The position numbers were made by a program, and so were the translations under genes. A stretch of DNA of 64,000 nucleotides from a virus, in the IMG/VR virus record IMGVR_UViG_3300037140_000145, positions 1 through 64,000 of that record; one strand, 5' to 3'. The notes under the pieces were generated by a model. It saw only the letters and a program-made list of their open reading frames with translations, was not told the DNA's origin and did not search any database. How positions within the stretch are numbered: the stretch's first letter is position 1; each line of letters starts with the position of its first letter. Positions 15,558-22,582 of this stretch are shown here, one piece after another.

Positions 15558-15784
15558 AGTCCAAATCTCTTGCCCATGTCTTGCAACGTCCGGCGCAACT
15601 TCGGGTCCGTGATGTTCTTGACGACCTCATCGACGCGAGTCTCGCGCGTCGTCCGCGTTTCGATCACACGGGTATAGACCTCCCGCACGAGTGTCTTGTC
15701 GTGTGTGGGACACTGCACCGGTTTGGACCCTAGCGCAGGACACCCATCAACAGGACAGACGTGGATGGCGATCTTAGAGATCAT
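15554..15784 (-). CDS. Small Cys-containing protein (76 aa)
   Basis: N-terminal CPVDGC ... CPTHD could be a zinc knuckle; the remainder is a charged helix ending in KRFGL. Coupled to the genes on both sides by 4-base overlaps. Family unknown. Confidence 0.6.
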   Translation of the reverse strand: MISKIAIHVCPVDGCPALGSKPVQCPTHDKTLVREVYTRVIETRTTRETRVDEVVKNITDPKLRRTLQDMGKRFGL

Positions 15785-16038
15785 CGCTTGACCTTGCGTT
15801 CATCCATCAGCGCCTTGATCACCGTCTGCACGTCCTCCATGCAGCCCTTGTTCCAAATCGTCTCAGGCATCGGATAGAAGCAGTACTGCCGCCATGGACC
15901 GTACCACTTGATCACCGCGAGAATCTCAATCTTGCGCTTGCTCTGCACATAGAGGAGCTTGGTCTTACCCTCGTAGTGATCGTCCTCTTCGAAGGTGAGG
16001 TACTCGCTGTCCCAACTATCCCATGGCTTGTAGCTCAT
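15781..16038 (-). CDS. Small aromatic-rich hypothetical protein (85 aa)
   Basis: The start at 16038 (MSYKPWDSWDSEYLTFEEDD) is chosen because its ATG overlaps the preceding stop as ATGA; the longer frame from 16083 would run far into the upstream gene. Rich in Trp and Tyr (IKWYGPWRQYCFYP), with a basic end. No family recognised. Confidence 0.6.
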   Translation of the reverse strand: MSYKPWDSWDSEYLTFEEDDHYEGKTKLLYVQSKRKIEILAVIKWYGPWRQYCFYPMPETIWNKGCMEDVQTVIKALMDERKVKR

Positions 16039-16265
16039 GTCTTCATCAGTTTCAGCTTGCCGTTCTGACAGACCTGCCAGCATGGGTTGTCTCCGCCTTT
16101 ACCCTCGTTGACGCTCGCGAACACGATGCGGTGACGCCCTCGGTATTCTTCGAGCGAGATGTGCCGTTTGCGTGGGTTCGGGATGTCGGCCAGCGCCCTG
16201 AGCATCCTTGGCGTCAGATGCACGATGTCGTTCGACGGCGGGACGTATCCGTACTGGCTATACAT
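16035..16265 (-). CDS. Small hypothetical protein (76 aa)
   Basis: MYSQYGYVPPSNDIVHLTPR, then a helix (RMLRALADIPNPRKRH) and a basic C-terminus with two Cys. No recognised family. It overlaps the next gene by ATGA and lies nine bases after the membrane-protein gene, inside a tightly packed operon. Confidence 0.55.
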   Translation of the reverse strand: MYSQYGYVPPSNDIVHLTPRMLRALADIPNPRKRHISLEEYRGRHRIVFASVNEGKGGDNPCWQVCQNGKLKLMKT

Positions 16266-16274
16266 CAGCTTTGG

Positions 16275-16607
16275 TCATCCGACTATAGTGATCAAGGCGA
16301 AAGTGCTTGCCAGAGCAAATGCCGTAGCGATTGCGACCTGATGCCATTTGTGCTTGCAGAACGTCGCTGCCCAGAATCCTCCAGCGTCAGCAATACCATC
16401 GAAGAAGAGATGCTGCGCGTAGAGCAGGAAGCTTGGTGGACCATGAACGGCATTGAGATCAAACAGCGGCGAGAAGATACCGGCGGCAGCGAAAAGAACC
16501 ATCCCGACAGGGAAGACTAGCTTTCGCGGAAAACGTCGTCCGAAAACTACCCAGTGTCCATCAAGGACTCGCGGATTTGCTGTCGCTCTTAGAACGTGGA
16601 GGGTCAT
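16275..16607 (-). CDS. Membrane protein with two to three helices (110 aa)
   Basis: Hydrophobic segments at about residues 30-48 (LVFPVGMVLFAAAGIFSPLF), around 60-75 and 92-109 (VAIATAFALASTFALITIVG, at the very C-terminus). Coupled to the upstream gene by ATGA. Size and topology would suit a holin, but no lysis enzyme is adjacent, so the role stays open. Confidence 0.6.
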   Translation of the reverse strand: MTLHVLRATANPRVLDGHWVVFGRRFPRKLVFPVGMVLFAAAGIFSPLFDLNAVHGPPSFLLYAQHLFFDGIADAGGFWAATFCKHKWHQVAIATAFALASTFALITIVG

Positions 16608-16834
16608 AGGATGTCAGCCACCTTCTTGCATTCCTCAGCGAAGAGCCGCAAGAAATATGCCTCCTGGGGGAGGGCTGTTTCGAGAACCAATCGCGCCTTT
16701 TGTTCGTAGGGCTCACGAGCCCAAGGTGCGGCATCCTCCCAGATCACGCGACCCTCAAGCTCGCGATGCTGATCCCAGAGTGCCTTTGCGGCCCTCTGAC
16801 TCATCTCGATAGAGATTGGTCTACGGACTACCAT
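16604..16834 (-). CDS. Small hypothetical protein (76 aa)
   Basis: ATG at 16834 with GGGAG about six bases upstream; the longer frame from 17050 is a shadow of the FmdB-type gene. The protein is mostly helical and charged (MSQRAAKALWDQHRELEG). No family recognised. Its start lies 14 bases inside the 3' end of the FmdB-type gene. Confidence 0.6.
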   Translation of the reverse strand: MVVRRPISIEMSQRAAKALWDQHRELEGRVIWEDAAPWAREPYEQKARLVLETALPQEAYFLRLFAEECKKVADIL

Positions 16835-17078
16835 CTTTGCTCCCTTTCTTATCGGCGTCCTTCTTGACCTCTTGAGGCGGCTTCTCATCCTTCGGTTTGT
16901 CCTTGGCGCTCTTGTTCTTGTAGTCGGTGTTGTAGAAGCCCTTGCCCTTGAAGTGGATCGCAGGGGTAGAGTATACACGCTTAGCACGCTTGCCGCAAGT
17001 GGGACACTTAGCCCAAGCGGTAGACATGGTGCGCTCAATGGCGTGACCATTGATGCAGCGGTACTCGTAGATGGGCAT
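16821..17078 (-). CDS. FmdB-family zinc-ribbon protein
   Basis: 85 residues with the classic FmdB/Zn-ribbon_8 layout: MPIYEYRC, then CPTCGKRAKRVYSTPAIHFK and GKGFYNTDY, followed by a Lys/Asp/Pro-rich tail. The first Cys pair is incomplete (CINGH instead of CxxCG), so the metal site may use His. In bacteria this family consists of small putative regulatory proteins; in phages they are often cargo of unknown role. It follows the phosphatase gene with a one-base overlap (17078). Confidence 0.85.
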   Translation of the reverse strand: MPIYEYRCINGHAIERTMSTAWAKCPTCGKRAKRVYSTPAIHFKGKGFYNTDYKNKSAKDKPKDEKPPQEVKKDADKKGSKDGSP

Positions 17079-18121
17079 CAGCGCAAGAACTGGCTGTACT
17101 TCTCAACAACCTCGTCCAGCACAGGGTCATCCTGGGTCAGTTCATGCAGGTCGCGTATCTTCTCCGGCACATGGACCTCTACGACACGCTCATCGGGCAG
17201 CCACATACCCATGAGGCGACCGTTGTGCTTGTCGCCTACGTCGATGCAGTACGAGTTGCCTACGGGAGATTCGTATGTGCGACAGGTCGTGTCCCTCGCC
17301 GTGTGGCCGAAGACCTGTCGGAAGTCGGGGTAGTAGCTCTCGCGAGCGTCGCGCCAGAGGATGCCTCCGGCGTCGCAAGGACCTCCACGCATACGACTGA
17401 TGGCATTGACGATGGCAAGGAACTCGTCTTCGTCAGGAGCGGGCTCGTTGGCGGACCAACCATCACATTCGTTGAGCCAGTCCACCAGTTGCCCTATGTC
17501 ACGCTTCAACTCCACTGGGATTTTCTGGTGCTTGAAGCATGCGTGCAGACCGGCATGCGTGAATAGGAAGCCGTGGGCGGTATAAGCGATCCGTATCTGC
17601 CCCTTGAGAATCGCCTGGTCGATAGCACGAGTCGTCTCGGGCAACGGCTTTTGATAGCCCATGAAGAAATGCCGCCCGTCGATGATGGCTCGATCATGGT
17701 TACCCCACAGAATCACGTCAACCCATCGAGGCGCGTACTCCCAGATGAGTCGATCCTTGCCCATCGTGTCGGCTCCGTAGTGACCGAGGTCCCCTAGTTG
17801 TACGACCTCGACATCGTGATTGATGCGGGCGATGCCAGTCCCGTTACAGGGGGCGCAGAACTCTGACTCAGGCGGGCTTAGATCGTCTCCGGTGCCTCCA
17901 CACGCCGGGCAGGCCCCGATGATCCCCTCTTGTGTCAGAAGGGCCTCAAGGCGATCTAGATGGCCATGACAATCGCCAATGACGAGAGTCGGCCTCACCT
18001 GTCGTATCTCCTTGTAGGTGCGGGCCATCTCCTCTAGCGTGTCCTCGTTCCAAGGAACATCCTCCAGAGTGGCGGGATGGGCGTAGGCCACCTTGGGCTT
18101 CTCAGCTAGCTGTGTGCTCAT
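17078..18121 (-). CDS. Metallophosphatase (PP1/ApaH-like) with zinc insert
   Basis: 347 residues carrying the calcineurin-type series: GDCHGH near 48, GDLGHYG near 112 (the usual GDxVDRG is altered), GNHD near 140, FLFTHAG near 190 and FGHT near 275. Such enzymes hydrolyse phosphoprotein or dinucleoside polyphosphate bonds with two metal ions. Between the first and second motifs is a zinc-type insert with two DnaJ-like motifs, CPACGGTG and CAPCNGTG (about residues 70-95). The start at 18121 (MSTQLAEK) is preferred over 18157. First long gene of the minus cassette; a role in turning off host signalling is possible but unproven. Confidence 0.85.
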   Translation of the reverse strand: MSTQLAEKPKVAYAHPATLEDVPWNEDTLEEMARTYKEIRQVRPTLVIGDCHGHLDRLEALLTQEGIIGACPACGGTGDDLSPPESEFCAPCNGTGIARINHDVEVVQLGDLGHYGADTMGKDRLIWEYAPRWVDVILWGNHDRAIIDGRHFFMGYQKPLPETTRAIDQAILKGQIRIAYTAHGFLFTHAGLHACFKHQKIPVELKRDIGQLVDWLNECDGWSANEPAPDEDEFLAIVNAISRMRGGPCDAGGILWRDARESYYPDFRQVFGHTARDTTCRTYESPVGNSYCIDVGDKHNGRLMGMWLPDERVVEVHVPEKIRDLHELTQDDPVLDEVVEKYSQFLR

Positions 18122-18134
18122 GGGGCGCAGTGTA

Positions 18135-18572
18135 TCAGGTCGCGCGTCTGCGGGCAACTACCTCGCACGCCTTCTTCGTGCGCTCGAAGTAATCGGAGGG
18201 TCGCGCTGGAACGCGAGCCTTCTTGTAGACGAGCACCGATGCCTCGCGGTCGATGTCGAGCGTGTCTTCGCCATCAGGGTCTTTGAGGTAGACCAAGAAG
18301 GAGTTGTCCTCATCTACCACGTCATCTTCGACGTACTCGATGGGCTCGAACTCCGGGTCGTTTACGAGGTCCTGTACCTCCGGGTCGCGGGCATCAGGCC
18401 ACACGGCCGTAACCGCTTGCGACTCGTTCAACTCGCGCAAGCGATCCGCAAGCTCTGGTCCCTCATCCTCGGAGTACAGATTGGTCGATTGGAGCTTGAG
18501 GGCCTTGTCATCCCGGATTGCATACCCCAGGAAGTCACCCTCAAGCTCGAAGACCGCGACATGGCGATACAT
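18135..18572 (-). CDS. Acidic hypothetical protein (145 aa)
   Basis: Starts MYRHVAVFELEGDFLGYAIR, beta-rich, then a very acidic middle (EYVEDDVVDEDNSFLVYLKD) and a basic C-terminus (FERTKKACEVVARRRAT). No recognised family. The start lies 2 bases after the upstream stop. The charge pattern would suit a DNA mimic or nucleic-acid-binding partner, but this is speculation. Confidence 0.6.
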   Translation of the reverse strand: MYRHVAVFELEGDFLGYAIRDDKALKLQSTNLYSEDEGPELADRLRELNESQAVTAVWPDARDPEVQDLVNDPEFEPIEYVEDDVVDEDNSFLVYLKDPDGEDTLDIDREASVLVYKKARVPARPSDYFERTKKACEVVARRRAT

Positions 18573-18574
18573 GC

Positions 18575-18787
18575 CTACGCCTGGTCGATCACGCTCGTCA
18601 ACGTTGACTTGGCGAGGGACCTCTCAGTCTGTGCAACAGAATGATCCGTCTCAGCGTTGGAGAGTGCCTCCGCAGCAGTAACGCGCGTTTTCGCAGCCTT
18701 GTGCGAACGCACCTTGGCCTGATGGTCGCGGAGAGCTTGAAGCTGCTCGCGCTCCTTTTGATTGTACGTCGGGAACAGCACTGGCAT
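18575..18787 (-). CDS. Small helical protein heading the minus cassette (70 aa)
   Basis: Charged, coiled-coil-like helix over most of its length (KEREQLQALRDHQAKV ... AEALSNAETDHS). AAAGGA lies about eight bases before the ATG, and an extended -10 (TGCTATACT, 18838-18830) stands further upstream, so it is the first gene of the operon running to 14838. Family unknown. Confidence 0.6.
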   Translation of the reverse strand: MPVLFPTYNQKEREQLQALRDHQAKVRSHKAAKTRVTAAEALSNAETDHSVAQTERSLAKSTLTSVIDQA

Positions 18788-18829
18788 TCTTCAGTCCTTT
18801 CGTCAAGGGTCGGTGAATCAGACTCGTAG

Positions 18830-18838
18830 AGTATAGCA
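18830..18838 (-). promoter_or_regulatory. Extended -10 promoter of the 18787-14838 operon
   Basis: TGCTATACT on the minus strand gives a predicted start near 18823 and a leader of about 36 bases with a ribosome binding site. The same TGCTATA(C/G)T form occurs before other minus-strand units (49366, 63965, and close variants at 48393 and 57474). Confidence 0.6.
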
Positions 18839-18856
18839 GCGTCGTCCGGACCCATA

Positions 18857-19270
18857 ATGGATGAGATGATGACTGCCGAGGCAAATAGAGCGCGTGTCCT
18901 GAAATGGCAGCGAGAAAATCCTGAAAAGGTCAAAGCCAAAATGGCAAGAACGCGAGCTAAACGTTCTACGAGAGAGCGAGAAAGCCGCAACGCCCATGCC
19001 TGGAAAACATCCCCTAGGGGTCGTATTCTGACGCGGCGAAGTAAACATCTACGGCGTTCGGCTCCCGGATCGTATACCGTTGAGCAGCTACAAGCGCGAA
19101 TCGATCTTTATGGACGGCGTTGCTATCTCTGCGGCTGCGATTGGGATGCGCTTGTGCCCAAGGAAAAACACATCGAGCATGTTATCCCCCTAAGTCGTGG
19201 CGGAACGAATTGGCCAGCCAACTTGCGTCCCGCATGTGGGCGTTGTAATCGCATCAAGGGCGTTCACTAA
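18857..19270 (+). CDS. HNH homing endonuclease
   Basis: 137 residues: basic N-terminal helices (KWQRENPEKVKAKMARTR), then an HNH nuclease core with CYLCGCDWDAL, EHVIPLSRGG, the Asn in NWPANLRPACGRCN and the second zinc pair. It nicks or cuts DNA and normally spreads its own gene. It is close to the HNH protein at 25971-26531 in the C-terminal ~65 residues. Its TAA overlaps the next ATG (TAATG), so it is coupled to the connector gene. CATAAT at 18853-18858 lies 7 bases before the ATG at 18866, so translation may begin there as a leaderless message. Confidence 0.88.
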   Translation: MDEMMTAEANRARVLKWQRENPEKVKAKMARTRAKRSTRERESRNAHAWKTSPRGRILTRRSKHLRRSAPGSYTVEQLQARIDLYGRRCYLCGCDWDALVPKEKHIEHVIPLSRGGTNWPANLRPACGRCNRIKGVH

Positions 19271-20262
19271 TGTCGCTTGGGGTGAGATACTACATAGGCG
19301 AGATCAACAAAGGCGACACGGCAGAGTTGAAAGCGGCCCTGCGTGAACGCGATGGCGTCGTACCCGCCAACGAAATCGCCAGTGTCGAATTCACGGTCCA
19401 GCGCCCGAATGGCGCAGTGGAAGCACCTGTCTCGGGCGAAATTGAAGACGATGGTCAGGGCTACCTCCAGTACGAACCGACCACCGAACGAGGCCCTTAT
19501 CTTGTCCAGGCGCAATTCACGTTGCTCAATGGCGAGGTCCGGTCGGTCATGGTCAACTTCGTGGTCGAGGACCCCTTCTATGTCCCTCCCGTCACAGATG
19601 AGCAGCTTGTCGCCGAAGAAGTGTGGCTCCGCTTCGAGGACTCATTCGATTCAATGGAGGGCGGACCCGTGCTACGCGATTACACGCTAGCCAACTTCGA
19701 TCAGAAGAAGATCGAACGGTTCATTCCAGATGCGCTGCTCGACATCAACGTACAGATGCCCCCATCACAACATAAGGTTTCGGACTTCAGTCATCCAGAA
19801 GGCATGTCTCCAGCATGGGAAGAAGTCAAGAGCTACGTGACGGGCGAGGAGGCATCTGAAAACGGAGTCAACTTCAAGGCCCTGAGCGACAATGCGGGTG
19901 TCAAACCAAACCTGCACCCTGAAACTTGGGAATGGGTCGGTCCGGGCAAAATCAACGAACTGATGCCACTCCTCTCCAAAGGCGTGCTCTGCAAGACCCT
20001 CCAGCACTTGATCCGCTCCTACGTCGAGCAACCGGTACCACAGGGCGCACAGATCGCTTACGAGGACCGCACGCGGTACGCGCAGGCATGGCAGCAGGTC
20101 TATCAGATCGAGCACGATGACTGGTACACGATGGTGCGCCTCTGGAAGCGTCAAGAACTCAACCTTGGCCACTCTGCTCTGTTGGTTTCGAGCAAGGCAG
20201 GTCGCCTCTTCTTCTCCGGCAACATCCTACGCTCGCGGAACATCGGGCGCGGGTTCTTTTAG
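19270..20262 (+). CDS. Putative neck/connector protein with N-terminal beta domain (330 aa)
   Basis: The first ~105 residues resemble an Ig-like beta sandwich (EFTVQRPNGAVEAPVSGEI ... YLVQAQFTLLNGEVRSVMV). The rest looks alpha/beta with LRDYTLANFDQKKIERFIPD and a C-terminal segment full of aromatic residues. Position right after the head module and before sheath genes points to a head-to-tail connector, as in other myophages, but no diagnostic signature is seen. Coupled to the HNH gene by TAATG. Confidence 0.6.
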   Translation: MSLGVRYYIGEINKGDTAELKAALRERDGVVPANEIASVEFTVQRPNGAVEAPVSGEIEDDGQGYLQYEPTTERGPYLVQAQFTLLNGEVRSVMVNFVVEDPFYVPPVTDEQLVAEEVWLRFEDSFDSMEGGPVLRDYTLANFDQKKIERFIPDALLDINVQMPPSQHKVSDFSHPEGMSPAWEEVKSYVTGEEASENGVNFKALSDNAGVKPNLHPETWEWVGPGKINELMPLLSKGVLCKTLQHLIRSYVEQPVPQGAQIAYEDRTRYAQAWQQVYQIEHDDWYTMVRLWKRQELNLGHSALLVSSKAGRLFFSGNILRSRNIGRGFF

Positions 20263-20271
20263 GAGTAAGCG

Positions 20272-21021
20272 ATGCCCACATCGCTACTCACACCCATCTT
20301 CAAAAACGTCATCCGGTATGTCGGCGATGCTGGCGTGCCTCAAGACATGTTACGTCGCCGTCGTCTCTCGCTGGAAACAATGCGCCGCATGGGAACGCCC
20401 GTCCTCATCAAGCACATGTTCACTATCGAGGATGTGGAGAAAGGGATCGCTGAACCAAGTGCGGGCTACGACACGATCTACAAGCAGCCGATCCACGACG
20501 ATCAACTCTCTTACGGCGTTGGCTACGTCTCTGTCGAGACTCAGCATGGCGAATGGATCAAGCCCGCGACTGAAACAGAATCGGCTGAACTCGTCATCAC
20601 TGACAGCCCGGAGCCCGAATACATCCCTGCGCCCAAGTACAGAGGCTATGGTCCTGGCTACCTGACGTACGCGATCCTGCCTGATGTGCCGGAAGATGTC
20701 TACAAGCACACCGAAGCAGGTGCGTTGATCAAAGTACAGCAGGCACGACTTCAGCTTCCGTGGTACCCGCACGTCGGGGACAACGATCTACTCATCACGC
20801 TCGAAATTGGTCCGTCCGAAGAAATCCTTCAGACCTTCGAGCGTTACCAGTTGAAGCAGGTCAGTCCGATCACCATGCGCGGACATGACCGCCAGGGACG
20901 CCGCGAGGTTGACTCTGCGGGCTTGACGGATGGCGGAAACCGTTTCGTAGTCGGGCACCAATGCGAAGCTAACAAGGTGCCGGAGACGGACCCTATCTAC
21001 CTGGTTGAGGTCGATAGATAA
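20272..21021 (+). CDS. Putative neck protein (249 aa)
   Basis: TTAGGAGTAAGCG precedes the ATG. Begins MPTSLLTPIFKNVIRYVGDAG. The mid-region contains YGVGYVSVETQHGEWIKP; the last 60 residues are polar. No recognised family. It sits between the connector-like gene and the tail-terminator-like gene, with a stop that abuts the next ATG directly, so these three genes are probably one translational unit of the neck. Confidence 0.6.
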   Translation: MPTSLLTPIFKNVIRYVGDAGVPQDMLRRRRLSLETMRRMGTPVLIKHMFTIEDVEKGIAEPSAGYDTIYKQPIHDDQLSYGVGYVSVETQHGEWIKPATETESAELVITDSPEPEYIPAPKYRGYGPGYLTYAILPDVPEDVYKHTEAGALIKVQQARLQLPWYPHVGDNDLLITLEIGPSEEILQTFERYQLKQVSPITMRGHDRQGRREVDSAGLTDGGNRFVVGHQCEANKVPETDPIYLVEVDR

Positions 21022-22119
21022 ATGGCTCAGAAAGACCAGCTAGTCGAGAAGACTGGACCGGGCCGTATCGCGCCTAAATACGTGGCGCAGCAGACGCTCC
21101 AGTACAAGACGTTCTTGAAGAGGACGATGGTCGAGGCGCTCCAGAACGCCTTCAACCTGTACGCCGATCCGACCTTGCTCAAAACCAAGATAGCTGTGGA
21201 CTACTCGTCTGATCGTGCGGACTACCCGGCCATCGTTGTCAAGTTCTATGAGCAGACGATCCAGAACATCGGCGTCGGCCATAAAGAGTGGGGACCCGTC
21301 GAAGACGAACTGCGTCTGTTCGGCAAAGGCAAGCTAACCAAGGGATCGGGCGTCATTGGGGAATTGCCTACGGTGCAGGACCTCTTCCCTGGCGAAACTG
21401 AAGTGAAAGGTTCCAGTCTGCCGCAAGGAACTTTCGTGCTCAAGATCATCGATGCTCACAGCATTCTCGTCAACAAGCCTGCGTCCCAATCGGGCGAGGA
21501 AAATCTGTCCTTCCGAGGGTCTGTCGATCTCTTCACCAAATTCATCGAGTACCACCACAGCATGTATCAGGGCGACGTGGCACTGGAGGTCTATGGCCTT
21601 AGTTCTGTGGATCGTGACAAGATCGCAGACGCGATCCTTGAAATCGTTCAGATGGGCACAGTCGGCCCGGAGGGCGTTTCCTTCCAGGAACGTATCTACG
21701 ACACCATCGGGCTTAGTCCGTACTCCGACTGGCACTTCATCGCCGTCAACACGGACCTTGTGTCGGGCTTCGGCGAGCGTGAGGAAATGCCGCCATGGGG
21801 ACCAGAAGATCAACTGCTCTATCGCTGCGAGTACCGTGTGCCGATTCTGGGCGAGTTCTACAGTGTCACTCCGCAACTGGGTGCTGGCACTCTCGATCTG
21901 GTCAGGGAGGTCGATGTATACCCATGGAACACGGTGGGCATCTCGGACGAACCGGACGGTGCCTTCGGAGAGATCGCACCAGAAGACTTCCCAGGTGGCG
22001 TCATCCCGACCGACGATTACTACCACATCGTCAACCACCCCAAGAAGGAACCGTACCGCGTACGCACGCAGCTAGGGTCCCTTGGATTGGGTGCCAGCCT
22101 TGTGCCGGTCAAACTGTAG
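21022..22119 (+). CDS. Putative neck/tail-completion protein (365 aa)
   Basis: Mixed alpha/beta protein: N-terminal helices (KTFLKRTMVEALQNAFNLYA), then alternating strands (DYPAIVVKFYEQTIQNIGVG, GTFVLKIIDAHSILV). Helix-plus-sheet topology with position just before the sheath is typical of tail terminator or neck proteins in contractile tails. No catalytic motifs. The ATG follows the previous stop without a gap, so reinitiation is likely. The LAGLIDADG gene follows 41 bases later. Confidence 0.6.
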   Translation: MAQKDQLVEKTGPGRIAPKYVAQQTLQYKTFLKRTMVEALQNAFNLYADPTLLKTKIAVDYSSDRADYPAIVVKFYEQTIQNIGVGHKEWGPVEDELRLFGKGKLTKGSGVIGELPTVQDLFPGETEVKGSSLPQGTFVLKIIDAHSILVNKPASQSGEENLSFRGSVDLFTKFIEYHHSMYQGDVALEVYGLSSVDRDKIADAILEIVQMGTVGPEGVSFQERIYDTIGLSPYSDWHFIAVNTDLVSGFGEREEMPPWGPEDQLLYRCEYRVPILGEFYSVTPQLGAGTLDLVREVDVYPWNTVGISDEPDGAFGEIAPEDFPGGVIPTDDYYHIVNHPKKEPYRVRTQLGSLGLGASLVPVKL

Positions 22120-22160
22120 GCTTACTATCGCCGTCGAACTAGGCAATAACACTAGAGAAC

Positions 22161-22568
22161 ATGGATACAGAGTTTGGTCACTGGCTAGCTGGTTTCATCG
22201 CAGGAGAGGGTTGCTTTGCAATCGCACGCAACCATGGGTGTTGGGTAATCTCGTTCACATTGACTCAACGCGATGATGATGCCGCCATCATATACGAGAT
22301 ACAAGATCGACTGGGATTTGGAACCATACATCGAAGTCGGGGGCGGGGAAATAGTAAGCCACAAATCACATGGCAAGTAGCTCGGGTTGCCGACCAATGT
22401 CGGCTGGTCCAAATCCTAGATCGCTTCCCGATGCGAGCGCGGAAGACTGAGGATTATCACATCTGGAGACAGGCGGTTCTTGCCAAATCGACAAAAGACT
22501 TGGGGCGTATCGATGCTCTAGTTCCGAAGCTGAAAGCAGCACGGGCTTACAAAGCCGCTAGTGCGTAG
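22161..22568 (+). CDS. LAGLIDADG homing endonuclease
   Basis: 135 residues with a single dodecapeptide motif, HWLAGFIAGEGCF, near the N-terminus, and DRLGFGTIHRS in the following beta region. One motif implies a homodimer. The acid residue of the motif is Glu rather than Asp, which occurs in the family (GEG variants). It is freestanding between neck and sheath genes, both of which are intact, so it is not in an intron of either. No Shine-Dalgarno seen. Confidence 0.88.
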   Translation: MDTEFGHWLAGFIAGEGCFAIARNHGCWVISFTLTQRDDDAAIIYEIQDRLGFGTIHRSRGRGNSKPQITWQVARVADQCRLVQILDRFPMRARKTEDYHIWRQAVLAKSTKDLGRIDALVPKLKAARAYKAASA

Positions 22569-22569
22569 A

Positions 22570-22575
22570 GATAAC
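22570..22575 (+). promoter_or_regulatory. Candidate -10 of a leaderless tail sheath promoter
   Basis: GATAAC lies seven bases before the sheath ATG at 22583 and no ribosome binding site is present. CTTACA 18 bases further upstream is a fair -35. Located in the 3' end of, and just after, the LAGLIDADG gene. Confidence 0.4.
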
Positions 22576-22582
22576 CTGTAGA

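Noticed and set aside
15372-16607. Holin and endolysin pair
   Set aside because: Two small membrane proteins are present, but no separate lysozyme, amidase or peptidase gene is next to them; the only wall hydrolase domains seen are in the tail hub.
22120-22582. Group I intron carrying the LAGLIDADG gene
   Set aside because: Both flanking genes have complete ends and starts, and I saw no split coding sequence, so the gene is freestanding.
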